A DNA stretch of 64,000 nt from Crossaster papposus (Eukaryota; Echinodermata; Asteroidea; Velatida; Solasteridae), in assembly GCA_037893245.1 (NCBI GenBank), contig JBAIAA010000414.1, positions 1,898,001 through 1,962,000 on the forward strand. The letters are read 5' to 3'. The position numbers and the translations under genes were made by a program. Below, piece after piece: positions 23,299 through 35,285 of this stretch; positions within the stretch are counted from its first letter, which is position 1; every line of letters starts with the position of its first letter. Under the pieces are notes generated by a model. It was not told the DNA's origin and did not search any database. It worked only from the letters and a program-made list of their open reading frames with translations.

Positions 23299-24134
23299 AT
23301 GCTTTTTGAATGGTTACTGTTTCATATCACTTTCTTAAACATTCATTATGCCCGATAATATTTTTTACCAATCTTATTGTTGACGCTATTATCAATATTG
23401 CGCTTAAACACTAGCTGAAGTACCCGGTGGTCTTCTTTGGGTGAGAATTCCACAAAACGTCACGGGTCAACCCACCAACAACTAAAAAGAAAACGTAAGA
23501 TGGCATGTTGGTCATCATTTCGTCTGAAAAGTCGGAACACATGTGAGAGAGAAAAGATTTTGAAAATTTGGCAATGGAGATGGAGTCGGAGCCTATAGCT
23601 AGGATTTTTGAAAACGACCTTTGTAAACTGTTGCTATCAGATTTGTTTTTTATATTAGTCGTGTCCTGTACGGACGCTCTTTCAAGTTATGAAATCTTGA
23701 CTTTTTAAAGTTTAGCATCCCTCATGGAACATTTCAATCGAAATGGTCTAGTACGTGTAGCAACGTGCTTCAGTTTCCGATTTGTGCAAGGAAATAAACG
23801 TCGCTGAAACTAATGTATTATCTCAACCAATTTAGTTCCAGAATTGTTTAGAAATATAAAGGGACGCCCATAGTGTTGACCAAGCATTCTGGAGACGGCT
23901 CTTTGTATGAAGCAAAAACAGTGTAACAAAATAATATCAGACGTGTTTTTGTTTTTTTTCAAAATTAATGTCACGTGAGTGTTTTTAGGCAATATCTTTG
24001 AACGTTGAGGGCGCTGTGCAAATGGTATTGGGGGTATAATTAAAAGTGATTAGAAGATAATTCATGTCAGTTTACATATTCTTACAGCTCCAAAAATTTA
24101 CATATTTTAATATCCCATTTTTAGATAAAAGTAA
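23299..24134. other. Intergenic, no gene recognised
   Basis: AT-rich, with no ORF above background and no repeat shared with the rest of the window. Confidence 0.4.
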
Positions 24135-24944
24135 TCTATACTACAAAAGATGACAAATGCGCCATCTTGTCCCTGGGCGCCGCCATCTTGGAACGCAGGG
24201 CCGCGCCATCTTGGAACACAGGGCCGCGCCATCTTGGCGCGTGGTTGGCGCCATGTTGGCTTTTGGTCGGGCGACTCGTCGCCGCGCGTGTGTGCCGCCG
24301 GCGTCGGTGCGGCGGGGTGCCGGATCGTTCGCGACGGGGAATCCCCCGGGGAATAAGATTTAAAAGTGAGATTTAAAAGAAACGGACGTTACCGATAAAC
24401 GCGTAATCGCTTTTCGATTGCCTGTCGATGTCTGCGGGCCTTTTTGCGTGAACTATTGCGTTATTTTTGCATTGTCCTTGCCCGGAGTTCGGGCCGAAGC
24501 CTTCCCGAAATCGTACTACCGTAACTCGGTTGCCAAATTGTTGGCTGTTTGCGATTAAGCGGCGGCTGCATGCGTTACGCGAAGCCTTCGTAAATTGATT
24601 GTATCCGCCTTGCTTGCGCGGTGGCCGAGTTGGTGCCGAGTTTGTTTTTTCGCGATTGGGCGGCCCCGTCACGTGTTATTTGAGCTGGTGCCCCGATTTA
24701 TACTTCCTTGGTTATTGCGGAGTAAACATAATACCAGTTGAGCGCCGGCTTCGAATTCGTGCGCGTCTACCACGTTTCAGTCACAGCTTGGGAACGTTAA
24801 AAAATGATTTATTCCTTTCGTGTTGCGTTTTGGGCAAATTTCTTTACTTCACATTGTCGATACTTAAATATTACAACATTATGTGTCTAAAAACACTCCG
24901 AAACATATCGCTATTGCCTTAATTTCAACTTTGATCCCGCAAAA

Positions 24945-25079
24945 ATGTCGCGAAATTGTAGGGCGATGGTGGATATGAATATGCAAATTAGAAACGTGAC
25001 TGCATTACGTCAGTTGAGGGCGCACTGTCAGATGGCCGGCCTGTTGGGTTTTTTAATCAGGATTTTCACGATGATGTAA
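24945..25079 (+). other. 44-codon ORF conserved between Helitron copies
   Basis: ATG-to-stop ORF (MSRNCRAMVDMNMQIRNV...) of identical length at 26691-26825, 28595-28729 and 30075-30209; copy 5 (31564-31674) ends early. Possible captured exon fragment or simply shared sequence; no family recognised. Confidence 0.2.
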
Positions 25080-25112
25080 ACTCAGAAATCCCGAAGTGGT
25101 TCGTATTGTTTC

Positions 25113-25426
25113 CACTGACCTCTACACCTGGACGGATCATTGTCCATATTCTGCTGTGCTAACACTTGAAGTCGGCGCGAACTGGAAGTGCAACATGGCG
25201 GACCCGAGACGTCACTGCTGTGAGCCAATGAAATGTCCAGGTGTAGGGGTCAGTGGATTTATTCTGTACATTTTGTATTTATAAACATTACGTAATACGT
25301 ATCGTACCAACACCTGGACATTTCATTGGCTCACAGAGTCACGTCGTGGGTCCGCCATGTTGCACTTCTCCGCATGCCGACTTCAAAATTAAACAATGAT
25401 GATCTGTCCATGTATAGAGGTCAGTG
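25113..25426. mobile_element. hAT-type foldback MITE inside Helitron copy 1
   Basis: Begins CACTGACCTCTACACCTGG and ends ...TATAGAGGTCAGTG, with an identical 8-bp flank ATTGTTTC at 25105-25112 and 25427-25434. The empty site is intact in copies 2-4, which proves the insertion. The halves are inverted copies (ACATTTCATTGGCTCACAG on one side and its complement on the other), so it can fold into one long hairpin. Confidence 0.93.
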
Positions 25427-25902
25427 ATTGTTTCCCGTACGATTCCTGTTAAAAAATAACGAGACGCAGGCAGCATGCAAGCGAAGATGGACTGCCTATT
25501 GAGTATTATTAGTTCGAAAGTCGGGAAGTATTTTTACAAAGATTGTTTGTTATTCAGACTCGATGGTATTCTACGGAGCCCCTAAAGGGACATATGACGA
25601 ATACAAATCACCGTTACGAAATAATTTGAGTATTTTATTTCGTGCACTCAAAATAACTTATTTCGTGAGCTCGAAATGTTGTCGTGGCCACGAAATGACT
25701 TCTTGCGCTCCAAGAATATCTGTTCGTGAGCTCGAAATAATTTCGTGCGCTCGAAATACTTTCTAGCTGGTACTCTACTCGCTAAGTTTCGCGATTTGTG
25801 TGTCATACAATCCATTATGTTTTTAAGACGTCAACAAGGTGTAGTATAAGTTACGATTTCACCCAGCTAGCAGGTGCCGCGCGAAGCGCGGCATCCTGCT
25901 AG

Positions 25903-27767
25903 TCTATACTATAAAAGATGTTAAATTCGCCATCTTGTCCCTGGGCGCCGCCATCTTGGAAACACAGGGCCGCGCCATCTTGGCGCGTGGTTGGCGCCAT
26001 CTTGGCTTTTGGTCGGGCGACTCGTCGCCGCGCGCGTGTGCCGCCGGCGTCGGTGCGGCGGGGTGCCGGACCGTTCGCGACGGGGAATCCCCCGGGGAAT
26101 AAGATTTAAAAGTGAGATTTAAAAGAAACGGACGTTACCGATAAACGCGTAATCGCTTTTCGATTGCCTGTCGATGTCTGCGGGCCTTTTTGCGTGAACT
26201 ATTGCGTTATTTTTGCATTGTCCTTGCCCGGAGTTCGGGCCGAAGCCTTCCCGAAATCGTACTACCGTAACTCGGTTGCCAAATTGTTGGCTGTTTGCGA
26301 TTAAGCGGCGGCTACATGCGTTACGCGAAGCCTTCGCAAATTGATTGTATCCGCCTTGCTTGCGCGGTGGCCGAGTTGGTGCCGAGTTTGTTTTTTCGCG
26401 ATTGGGCGGCCCCGTCACGTGTTATTTGAGCTGGTGCCCCGATTTATACTTCCTTGGTTATTGCGGAGTAAACATAATACCAGTTGAGCGCCGGCTTCGA
26501 ATTCGTGCGCGTCTACCACGTTTCAGTCACAGCTTGGGAACGTTAAAAAATGATTTATTCCTTTCGTGTTGCGTTTTGGGCAAATTTCTTTACTTCACAT
26601 TGTCGATACTTAAATATTACAACATTATGTGTCTAAAAACACTCCGAAACATATCGCTATTGCCTTAATTTCAACTTTGATCCCGCAAAAATGTCGCGAA
26701 ATTGTAGGGCGATGGTGGATATGAATATGCAAATTAGAAACGTGACTGCATTACGTCAGTTGAGGGCGCACTGTCAGATGGCCGGCCTGTTGGTTTTTTT
26801 AATCAGGATTTTCACGATGATGTAAACTCAGAAATCCCGAAGTGGTTCGTATTGTTTCCCGTACGATTCCTGTTAAAAAATAACGAGACGCAGGCAGCAT
26901 GCAAGCGAAGATGGACTGCCTATTGAGTATTATTAGTTCGAAAGTCGGGAAGTATTTTTACAAAGATTGTTTGTTATTCAGACTCGATGGTATTCTACGG
27001 AGCCCCTAAAGGGACATATGACGAATAAAAATCACCGTTACGAAATAATTTGAGTATTTTATTTCGTGCACTCAAAATAACTTATTTCGTGAGCTCGAAA
27101 TGTTGTCGTGGCCACGAAATGACTTCTTGCGCTCCAAGAATATCTGTTCGTGAGCTCGAAATAATTTCGTGCGCTCGAAATACTTTCTAGCTGGTACTCT
27201 ACTCGCTAAGTTTCGCGATTTGTTTGTCATACAATCCATTATGTTTTTAAGACGTCAACAAGGGGTGCGTTCCACTTACGCGAACTGTTTGCGCGAACGT
27301 TCGCCAACGTTTTGAGTTGGCGTTAGGGGGAGTGGAACGATATTTTAAAAACTACGTTTTCAAAATGGCGGCGCCCGGTGAAAGTGACATCGTTTGGTTC
27401 GCTGCTTTTTGTCCAACTCATTATTTTTCTTTAAAAGATCCCTGTGACTGCTCAAAACAATCCACCGTTTATAACGAAAAGTATAAAACGTAAATAAAAA
27501 CCGTGAAAAGAACCCTGCCGTCTGCTAACCGCTTCGCCATCATTAAAATACGTCACTGGCCAACAGCGAACAGCTCGGAATGTCGTTCGCCGTTTTCGCT
27601 AACGTTGGCCAACATAATTGGCGCACATTGCGTTCCACTCACGCGAACAACGCTAACGTTGGCCAACGTTGGCAACGTTCGCTAGAGTGGAACGCACCCC
27701 AGGTGTATCTATAAGTTACGATTTCACCCAGCTAGCAGGTGCCGCGCGAAGCGCGGCATCCTGCTAG
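25903..27767 (+). mobile_element. Non-autonomous Helitron, copy 2
   Basis: Begins directly after the CTAG of copy 1 and ends at the next CTAG. Nearly identical to copy 1 over most of its length; both lack a short segment (TCGTATTCGTCCGAAG) present in copies 3 and 4, so copies 1 and 2 are sisters. It contains the MITE at 27263-27699. Confidence 0.88.
27263..27699. mobile_element. MITE with GGGTGCGTTCC ends, copy B
   Basis: Inserted in Helitron copy 2 at CAACAAG|GTGTATC. Flanks are AAG (27260-27262) and CAG (27700-27702), a 3-bp duplication with one mismatch. The empty site is seen in copies 3 to 5. Closely similar to 13314-13749. Confidence 0.88.
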
Positions 27768-29230
27768 TCTATACTACAAAAGATGACAAATGCGCCATCT
27801 TGTCCCTGGGCGCCGCCATCTTGGAACGCAGGGCCGCGCCATCTTGGAACACAGGGCCGCGCCATCTTGGCGCGTGGTTGGCGCCATGTTGGCTTTTGGT
27901 CGGGCGATTCGTCGCCGCGCGCGTGTGCCGCCGGCGTCGATGCGGCGGGGTGCCGGATCGTTCGCGACGGGGAATCCCCGGGGAATCCCCGGGGAATAAG
28001 ATTTTAAAAAAAATCGTATTCGTCCGAAGTGAGATTTAAAAGAAACGGACGTTACCGATAAACGCGTAATCGCTTTTCGATTGCCTGTTGATGTCTGTGG
28101 GCCTTTTTGCGTGAACTATTGCGTTATTTTTGCATTGTCCTTGCCCGGAGTTCGGGCCGAAGCCTTCCCGAAATCGTACTACCGTAACTCGGTTACCAAA
28201 TTGTTGGCTGTTTGCGATTAAGCGGCGGCTACATGCGTTACACGAAGCCTTCGCAAATTAATTGTATCCGCCTTGCTTGCGCGGTGGCCGAGTTGGTGCC
28301 GAGTTTGTTATTCGCCATTGGGCGGCCCCGTCACGTGTTATTTGAGCTTTATACTCCCTTGTTTATTGCGGAGTTTGAGCGCCAGCTTCGTTTTCGGCTT
28401 CGAATTTCGTGCACGTAGACCACATTGCAGTCACAGGCTTGGAACGTTAAAAAATGATTTATTCCTTTCGTGTTGCCTTTTGGGCAAATTTCTTTGCTTC
28501 ACATTGTCGATACTTAAATATTACAACATTATCTGTCTCAAAACACTCCAAAACATATCGCTATTGCCTCAATTTCAACTTTGATCGTGCAAAAATGTCG
28601 CGAAATTGTATGGCGATGGTGGATATGAATATCCAATTTAGAAACGTGACTGCATTACGTCTGTTGAGGGCGCACTGTCAGATGGCCGGCCTGTTGGGTT
28701 TTTTAATCACGATTTTCGCGATGATGTAAATCAGAAATCCCGAAGTGGTTCGTATTGTTTCCCGTACGATTCCTGTTAAAAAATTACGAGGCGCAGGCAG
28801 CATGCAAGCGAAGATGGACTGCCTATTGAGTATTATTAGTTCGGAAGTCGGGAAGTATTTTTACAAAGATTGTTTGTTATTCAGAGTCGATGGTATTCTA
28901 CGGAGCCCCTGAAGGGACATATGACGAATAAAAATCACCGTTACGAAATAATTTGAGTATTTTATTTCGTGCACTCAAAATAACTTATTTCGTGAGCTCG
29001 AAATGTTTTCGTGGCCACGAAATGACTTCGTGCGCTCCAGGAATATCTGTTCGTGAGCTCGAAATAATTTCGTGCGCTCGAAATACTTTCTAGCTGGTAC
29101 TCTACTCGCTAAGTTTTGCGATTTGTTTGTCATACAATCCATTATGTTTTTAAGACGTCCACAAGGTGTATCTATAAGTTACGATTTCACCCAGCTAGCA
29201 GGTGCCGCGCGAAGCGCGGCATCCTGCTAG
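27768..29230 (+). mobile_element. Non-autonomous Helitron, copy 3
   Basis: TCTATACTACAAAAGATG to hairpin and CTAG, 1463 bp, no later insertion. Close to the basic unit length. Confidence 0.88.
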
Positions 29231-30712
29231 TCTATACTATAAAAGATGTTAAATGCGCCATCTTGTCCCTGGGCGCCGCCATCTTGGAACGCAGGGCCGC
29301 GCCATCTTGGAACACAGGGCCGCGCCATCTTGGCGCGTGGTTGGCGCCATGTTGGCTTTTGGTCGGGCGACTCGTCGCCGCGCGTGTGTGCCGCCGGCGT
29401 CGGTGCGGCGGGGTGCCGGATCCGTTCGCGACGGAGAATCCCCCGGGGAATAAGATTTAAAAAAAAATCGTATTCGTCCGAAGTGAGATTTAAAAGAAAC
29501 GGACGTTACCGATAAACGCGTAATCGCTTTTCGATTGCCTGTCGATGTCTGTGGGCCTTTTTGCGTGAACTATTGCGTTATTTTTGCATTGTCCTTGCCC
29601 GGAGTTCGGGCCGAAGCCTTCCCGAAATCGTACTACCGTAACTCGGTTACCAAATTGTTGGCTGTTTGCGATTAAGCGGTGGCTACATGCGTTACACGAA
29701 GCCTTCGCAAATTAATTGTATCCGCCTTGCTTGCGCGGTGGCCGAGTTGGTGCCGAGTTTGTTGTTCGCGATTGGGCGGCCCATCCCGTGTTATTTGAGC
29801 TGATGCCCCGCGCGCTTTATACATGTACATGTACTCCCTTGGTTAATTGCGGAGTTTGAGCGCCAGCTTCGTTTTCGGCTTCGAATTCCGTGCGCGCCGA
29901 CAACTTTCAGTCACAGCTTGGGAACGTTAAAAAAATGATGTATTCCTTTCGTGTTGCCTTTTGAGCAAATTTCTTTGCTTCACATTGTCGATACTTAAAT
30001 ATTACAACATTATCTGTCTCAAAACACTCCGAAACATATCGCTATTGCCTCAATTTCAACTTTGATCGTGCAAAATGTCGCGAAATTGTATGGCGATGGT
30101 GGATATGAATATGCAATTTAGAAACGTGACTGCATTACGTCAGTTGAGGGCGCACTGTCAGATGGCCGGCCTGTTGGGTTTTTTAATCAGGATTTTCACG
30201 ATGATGTAAACTCAGAAATCCCGAAGTGGTTCGTATTGTTTCCCGTACGATTCCTGTTAAAAAATCACGAGACGCAGGCAGCATGCAAGCAAAGATGAAC
30301 TGCCTATTGAGTATTATTAGTTCGGAAGTCGGGAAGTATTTTTACAAAGATTGTTTGTTATTCAGAGTCGATGGTATTCTACGGAGCCCCTAAAGGGACA
30401 TATGACGAATAAAAATCACCGTTACGAAATAATTTGAGTATTTTATTTCGTGCACTCAAAATAACTTTTTTCGTGAGCTCGAAATGTTGTCGTGGCCACG
30501 AAATGACTTCGTGCGCTCCAAGAATATCCGTTCGTGAGCTCGAAATAATTTCGTGCGCTCGAAATACTTTTCTAGCTGGTACTCTACTCGCTAAGTTGCG
30601 CGATTTGTTTGTCATACAATCCATTATGTTTTTAAGACGTCAACAAGGTGTATCTATAAGTTACGATTTCACCCAGCTAGCAGGTGCCGCGCGAAGCGCG
30701 GCATCCTGCTAG
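29231..30712 (+). mobile_element. Non-autonomous Helitron, copy 4
   Basis: TCTATACTATAAAAGATG to hairpin and CTAG, 1482 bp. Contains an added TACATGTACATGTAC microsatellite near 29821. Confidence 0.88.
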
Positions 30713-32658
30713 TCTATACTATAAAAGATGTTAAATGCGCCATCTTGTCCCTGGGCGCCGCCATCTTGGAACGCAGGGCCGCGCCATCTTGGAACACAGG
30801 GCCGCGCCATCTTGGCGCGTGGTTGGCGCCATGTTGGAGAGACGCGGCGCTTTTGGTCGGGCGACTCGTCGCCGCGCGTGTGTGCCGCCGGCGTCGGTGC
30901 GGCGGGGTGCCGGATCGTTCGCGACGGCGAATCCCCCGGGGAATAAGATTTAAAAAAAAAACTCGTATTCGTCGTGGTGAGATTTAGGAGAAACGGACGT
31001 TACCGATAAACGCGTAATCGCTTTTCGATTGCCTGTTGATGTCTGTGGGCTTTTTTGCGTAAACTATTGCGTTTCTTATGCATTGTCCTTGCCCGGAGTT
31101 CGGGCCGAAGCCTTCCCGAAATCGTATACCGTAACTCGGTTGCCGATTTGTTGGCTGTTTGCGATTAAGCGGCCGCTACTGCGTTACGCGAAGCCTTCGC
31201 AAATTAATTGTATCCGCCTTGCTCGGTCGGTGGCCGAGTTGTTGCCGAGTTTGTTATTCGCGATTGGGCGGCCCATCCCGTGTTATTTGAACTGGTGCCC
31301 CGATTTATACTTCCTTGGTTATTGCGGAGTAAACATAGTACCAGTTGAGCGCCGGCTTCGTTTTCGGGTTCGAATTCGTGCGCGTCGACCACGTTTCAGT
31401 CACAGCTTGGGAACGTTAAAAAATGATTTATTCCTTTCGTGTTGCCTTTTGGGCAAATTTCTTTGCTTCACATTGTCGATACTTAAATATTACAACATTA
31501 TCTGTCTCAAAACACTCCGAAACATATCGCTTTTGCCTCAATTTCAACTTTGATCGTGCAAAAATGTCGCGAAATTGTATGGCGATGGTGGATATGAATA
31601 TGCAATTTAGAAACGTGACTGCATTACGTCAGTTGAGGGCGCACTGTCATACGGCCGGTCTAGAGTTATTTTAATCATGATTTTCAAGATGATGTAAATC
31701 AGAAATCCCGAAGTGGTTCGTATTGTTAAAAATAACGAGACGCAGGCTGCATGCAAGCGAAGATGGACTGCCTATTGAGTTTTATTAGTTCGGAAGTCGG
31801 GAGTATTTTTACAAAGGTTGTTTTTATTCAGCGTCAATGGTATTCTACGGAGCCCCTAAAGGGACATATGACGACTAAAAATCACCATTACGAAATAATT
31901 TGATTTTTTTTTCGTGCACTCAAAATAACTTATTTCGTGAGCTCGAAATGTTTTCGTGGCCACGAAATGACTTCGTGCGCTCGAAATAAATCTGTTCGTG
32001 AGCTCGAAATAATTTCGTGCGCTCGAAATACTATCTAGCTGGTACTCTACTCGCTAAGTTTCGCGGTTTGTTTGTCATCGCTATTGCCTCAATGTTACCT
32101 TTGATCGTGCAAAAATGTCGCGAAATTGTATGGCAATCGTGGATATGAATTATGCAATTTAGAAACGTGACTACGTTTCGGCTTTGGCTTTGCCTCCGAA
32201 TTCCTGCGCGTCGACTATTTTGTAGTCACAGTTTTGGAACATAAAAACAATGATTTATTCCTTTCGTGTTGCCATTTGGGCACATTTCTTCCTTTCACAT
32301 TGTCAATACTTAAATATTACAACATTATCTCTCTAAAAAACATCGCTATTGCCTTAATGTTAACTTTGATCGTGCAAAAAATTCGCGAAATTGTATGGCG
32401 ATCGTGGATATGAATATTCAATTTAGAAACGTGACTGCATTACGCAGATTGTTTTTATTTAGAGTCAATGGTATCCTACGGAGCCCCTAAAGGGACATAT
32501 GACGAACTCACCGTGACAAAATCATCGGATTATTTCATTTCGTGCCCACTAAATGATTTCGTGAGCTCGAAATTTGTCTTGGTTTGTTTGTCATACAATC
32601 CATTATGTTTTTAGGACGTCAACAAGGTTATCTATAAGTTACGATTCCACCCAGCTAG
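30713..32658 (+). mobile_element. Non-autonomous Helitron, copy 5, rearranged
   Basis: Normal start. After about 32080 internal segments recur (CGCTATTGCCTCAATGTT..., GATCGTGCAAAAATGTCGCG..., GGAGCCCCTAAAGGGACATA), so two or three partial units are fused. The 3' end reads CCAGCTAG with the whole hairpin missing: the bases between the two flanking CTAG words have been lost. Confidence 0.8.
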
Positions 32659-33824
32659 TCTATACTGGGTGCGTTCGTTTAGCTCACCCGGGGCACCCCG
32701 GGTAAGCCCCGCGCCGTTCTTTTAGCTCTGACGTGTACTCGTGGCTAGGCACGGGTCAGCCACCAGAAACCCTGCTCCCGTAGCAGGGTCTCTGGTGGAA
32801 TGACGTCACACGCATGCGTAGTCGAGTCGACGACGTCTAGGGCGGCGTAAAGATGGCGGAAAGGTAAATATTTTGTTGCAAAATATTCCGATTTTTCATT
32901 TATTTTGTAGGTTTTTTGTTGTTGTAGAATTGTATTTGAAATGCAAGCAACTAAAAAATACAACCATGCAGAACATTTAGTGGAAACACGAGTGCGTTCG
33001 ATTAGCTTCCCCTCGTGCCATCCCCCGAGTGTTAACTCTAACTTCCCCGGGTAAGCTAATCGAACGCACCCACTATAAAAGATGAAAAATGCGCCATCTT
33101 GTCCCTGGGCGCCGCCATCTTGGAACACAGGGCCGCGCCATCTTGGCGCATGGTTGGCGCCATGTTGGAGAGGCGCGGCGCTTTTGGTCGGCTGACTCGT
33201 CGCCGTGCGTGTGTGCCGCCGGCGTCGGTGCGGTGGAGTGCCAGATCTCTCGCGACGGCGAATAAGATTTAAAAAAACACCTCGTATTCGTCCGTGGTGA
33301 GATTTAGGAGAAACGGACGTTACTGATAAACGTGTAGTCGCTTTTCGATTGCCTGTTGATGTGTGTGGGCCTTTTTGCGTAAACTACTTGCATTATTTTT
33401 GCATTGTCCTTGCCGGAGTTCGGGCCGAAGCCTTCCCGAAATCGTATACCGTAACTCGGTTGCCGAATTGTTGGCTGTTCGCGATTAAGCGGCAGCTACT
33501 GCGTTACGCGAAGCCTTTGCAAATTAATTGTATCCGCCTTGCACGCGCGGTGGCCGAGTTGTTGCCGAGTTTGTTGTTCGCGATTGGGCGGCGCATTCGC
33601 GCGCTTTATACTCCCTTGGTTATTGCGGAGTTTGAGCGCCAGCTTCGTTTTCGGCTTCGAATTCCGTGCGCGCCGACTACTTTCAGTCACAGTTTGGGAA
33701 CGTAAAAACAATGATTAATTCTATTCGCGTTGCCTTTGGGACAAATCTCTCCCTTGTACATTGTCAATACTTAAATATTACAACATTATCTCTGTAAAAA
33801 CACTCCGAAACATATCGCTATTGC
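32659..33824 (+). mobile_element. Non-autonomous Helitron, copy 6, 3'-truncated
   Basis: TCTATACT precedes and ATAAAAGATG follows an inserted MITE (32667-33071). The unit then continues to about 33824 (CATATCGCTATTGC), where similarity stops; there is no 3' hairpin. Confidence 0.8.
32667..33071. mobile_element. MITE inserted in the start of Helitron copy 6
   Basis: Ends GGGTGCGTTCGTTTAGCT and AGCTAATCGAACGCACCC; flanks ACT at 32664-32666 and 33072-33074. The empty site TCTATACTATAAAAG is visible in other copies. The first bases resemble the 13314/27263 family but the interior differs (CCCGGGGCACCCCGGG near the left end). Confidence 0.92.
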
Positions 33825-34505
33825 GCAAATGGCTTTTGTGCAACATTCAATTTTTGTGGAATTTAACCAGGAATAATTGATACTGAAATCAAACTGACTC
33901 AACAATTAAATTTTATTTTGTTTGTTCATTTCTAATTTCGTGTTTTGTTATAATTTTTTTACTGTTTTCCTAAAATAACGTTGAAAAGTTGTGAATGAAA
34001 TAAAGAGTTAAACCAATGCATCTTTTCCTTTGCAATATCAATGCACAATTGCATTTTCTAAGCTGACGTCACGATTTCACCATGTTTTTACGCACCCCCT
34101 ATCAATTTGCGTTGCGTGCTTGTCTCACCCCCTGAACCTCCTTTACGACACTGTTTCTTTGGGAAAACTGCGCCCTCTCGTGATACTCTCTTCTCTGCGG
34201 CTATTCGCTTCCGATCCACTCCGTATCCCGTATCCGCCTAATTTAGGGAGTTACTTTCGCATGGCGAGGTATTCTGCAATTGCTCCTGCAACGCCAAAGG
34301 CACGGAAAATCAGAAGATTGCATAATTATGCGTTCATATCAATTTAACGCTGGTTGATTCCATTCTCAAAGCTTGAATGAGAAATTAGGTCAGAGAAAAA
34401 GTCGTCTATTAAGAGGAGTCTTTACAATTATTACATTGATCGCCTAATTTAAACATTAACGCAAATTGCTGCTAGACGGCGCAATTTCACTTTATCATGG
34501 CTTGC
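33825..34505. other. Intergenic with orphan 5'-flank block
   Basis: 33825-34230 shows no feature. 34247-34440 is a copy of the distal FReD 5'-flank block (CAGAAGATTGCATAATTATGCG, ACGCTGGTTGATTCC, AAGAGGAGTCTTTAC) with no FReD gene attached. Confidence 0.45.
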
Positions 34506-34509
34506 TTAA

Positions 34510-35285
34510 AGGGAAACTCCACCCATAGTTTATAATTGCATAATGTTAAATAGTGTCAGTTGCCATTGTGACTTGATTTTTATTTCATTTTTATCGGTTT
34601 CGGTAATCATATAAAACAGAGATTTTCTCGCACTGCGCTTACCGTCATGCGAGCCGCCATTTTGTTCTAGTTTTTCGGTACATCCGAGATATTGTGACGT
34701 AGTGTCTGCACCTTCAGTACTCGAAGCCCAATCGATAGCGGCCCTGCACGCGCAAGGAATGCAAGTGAACCTTTTTGTGTACGGCATAGTGTATACATGT
34801 ACATAGTGTGTACTGTACATGTGAATGTGGGCTCAAAATCATACGGGGAGGGACCTGATGCCATAATTACTAGCTCACAGATTTGTTTAGAAAAGACAAA
34901 AATAAACTATAGTTTGTGGCGCGTCAAGACGATATTCTGCACAGAAATGCAATACATGTACTCGCAATAGTCGGGCGCCGTACAACATACGTCTGCATAG
35001 GGGAGAGTGAGTTGGCCGCTTCAAGGTGGGATACCAGTGCGAACAACAGGCAATAAAGCGGTGTACATTGAGGTGCAGACACTACGTCATAATTTCTCGG
35101 GCGAGGCGGGAAATTTGAACAATATGGCCGCGCCTTTGTACTCCTAAATGGCAAGAAATTGTGAATATAATAGGCGCGTGTGTCGTTTTCGATAACAAAT
35201 CAAAACAAAATCTCTGCGGAGTCAGTATGTTACCATATATATTCTTTTAGACTAGGTAAAATATTATTGAGCCTGGAATTTCCCT
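34510..35285. mobile_element. TTAA-flanked element with AGGGAAACTCCA ends
   Basis: TTAA at 34506-34509 and 35286-35289; ends AGGGAAACTCCACC and TGGAATTTCCCT. 776 bp, no transposase. Contains TACATGTACAT microsatellite words and CCGCCATTTTG-like words. Confidence 0.75.

Larger units (their letters stand above)
24135..25902 (+). mobile_element. Non-autonomous Helitron, copy 1
   Basis: Starts TCTATACTACAAAAGATG after a host A and ends with a hairpin TGCCGCGC-gaa-GCGCGGCA followed by TCCTGCTAG. TC start, 3' hairpin and CTAG end are the Helitron signature. The first 150 bp hold several GCCATCTTGG words. Near the 3' end are about seven repeats of a TTTCGTGAGCTCGAAAT-like near-palindrome. No Rep/helicase gene. 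It carries a hAT MITE at 25113-25426. Confidence 0.88.

Noticed and set aside
24599-26668. Identical 107-aa ORFs in Helitron copies 1 and 2
   Set aside because: Identity reflects recent duplication of the unit; the ORF is broken in copies 3-6 and shows no domain.
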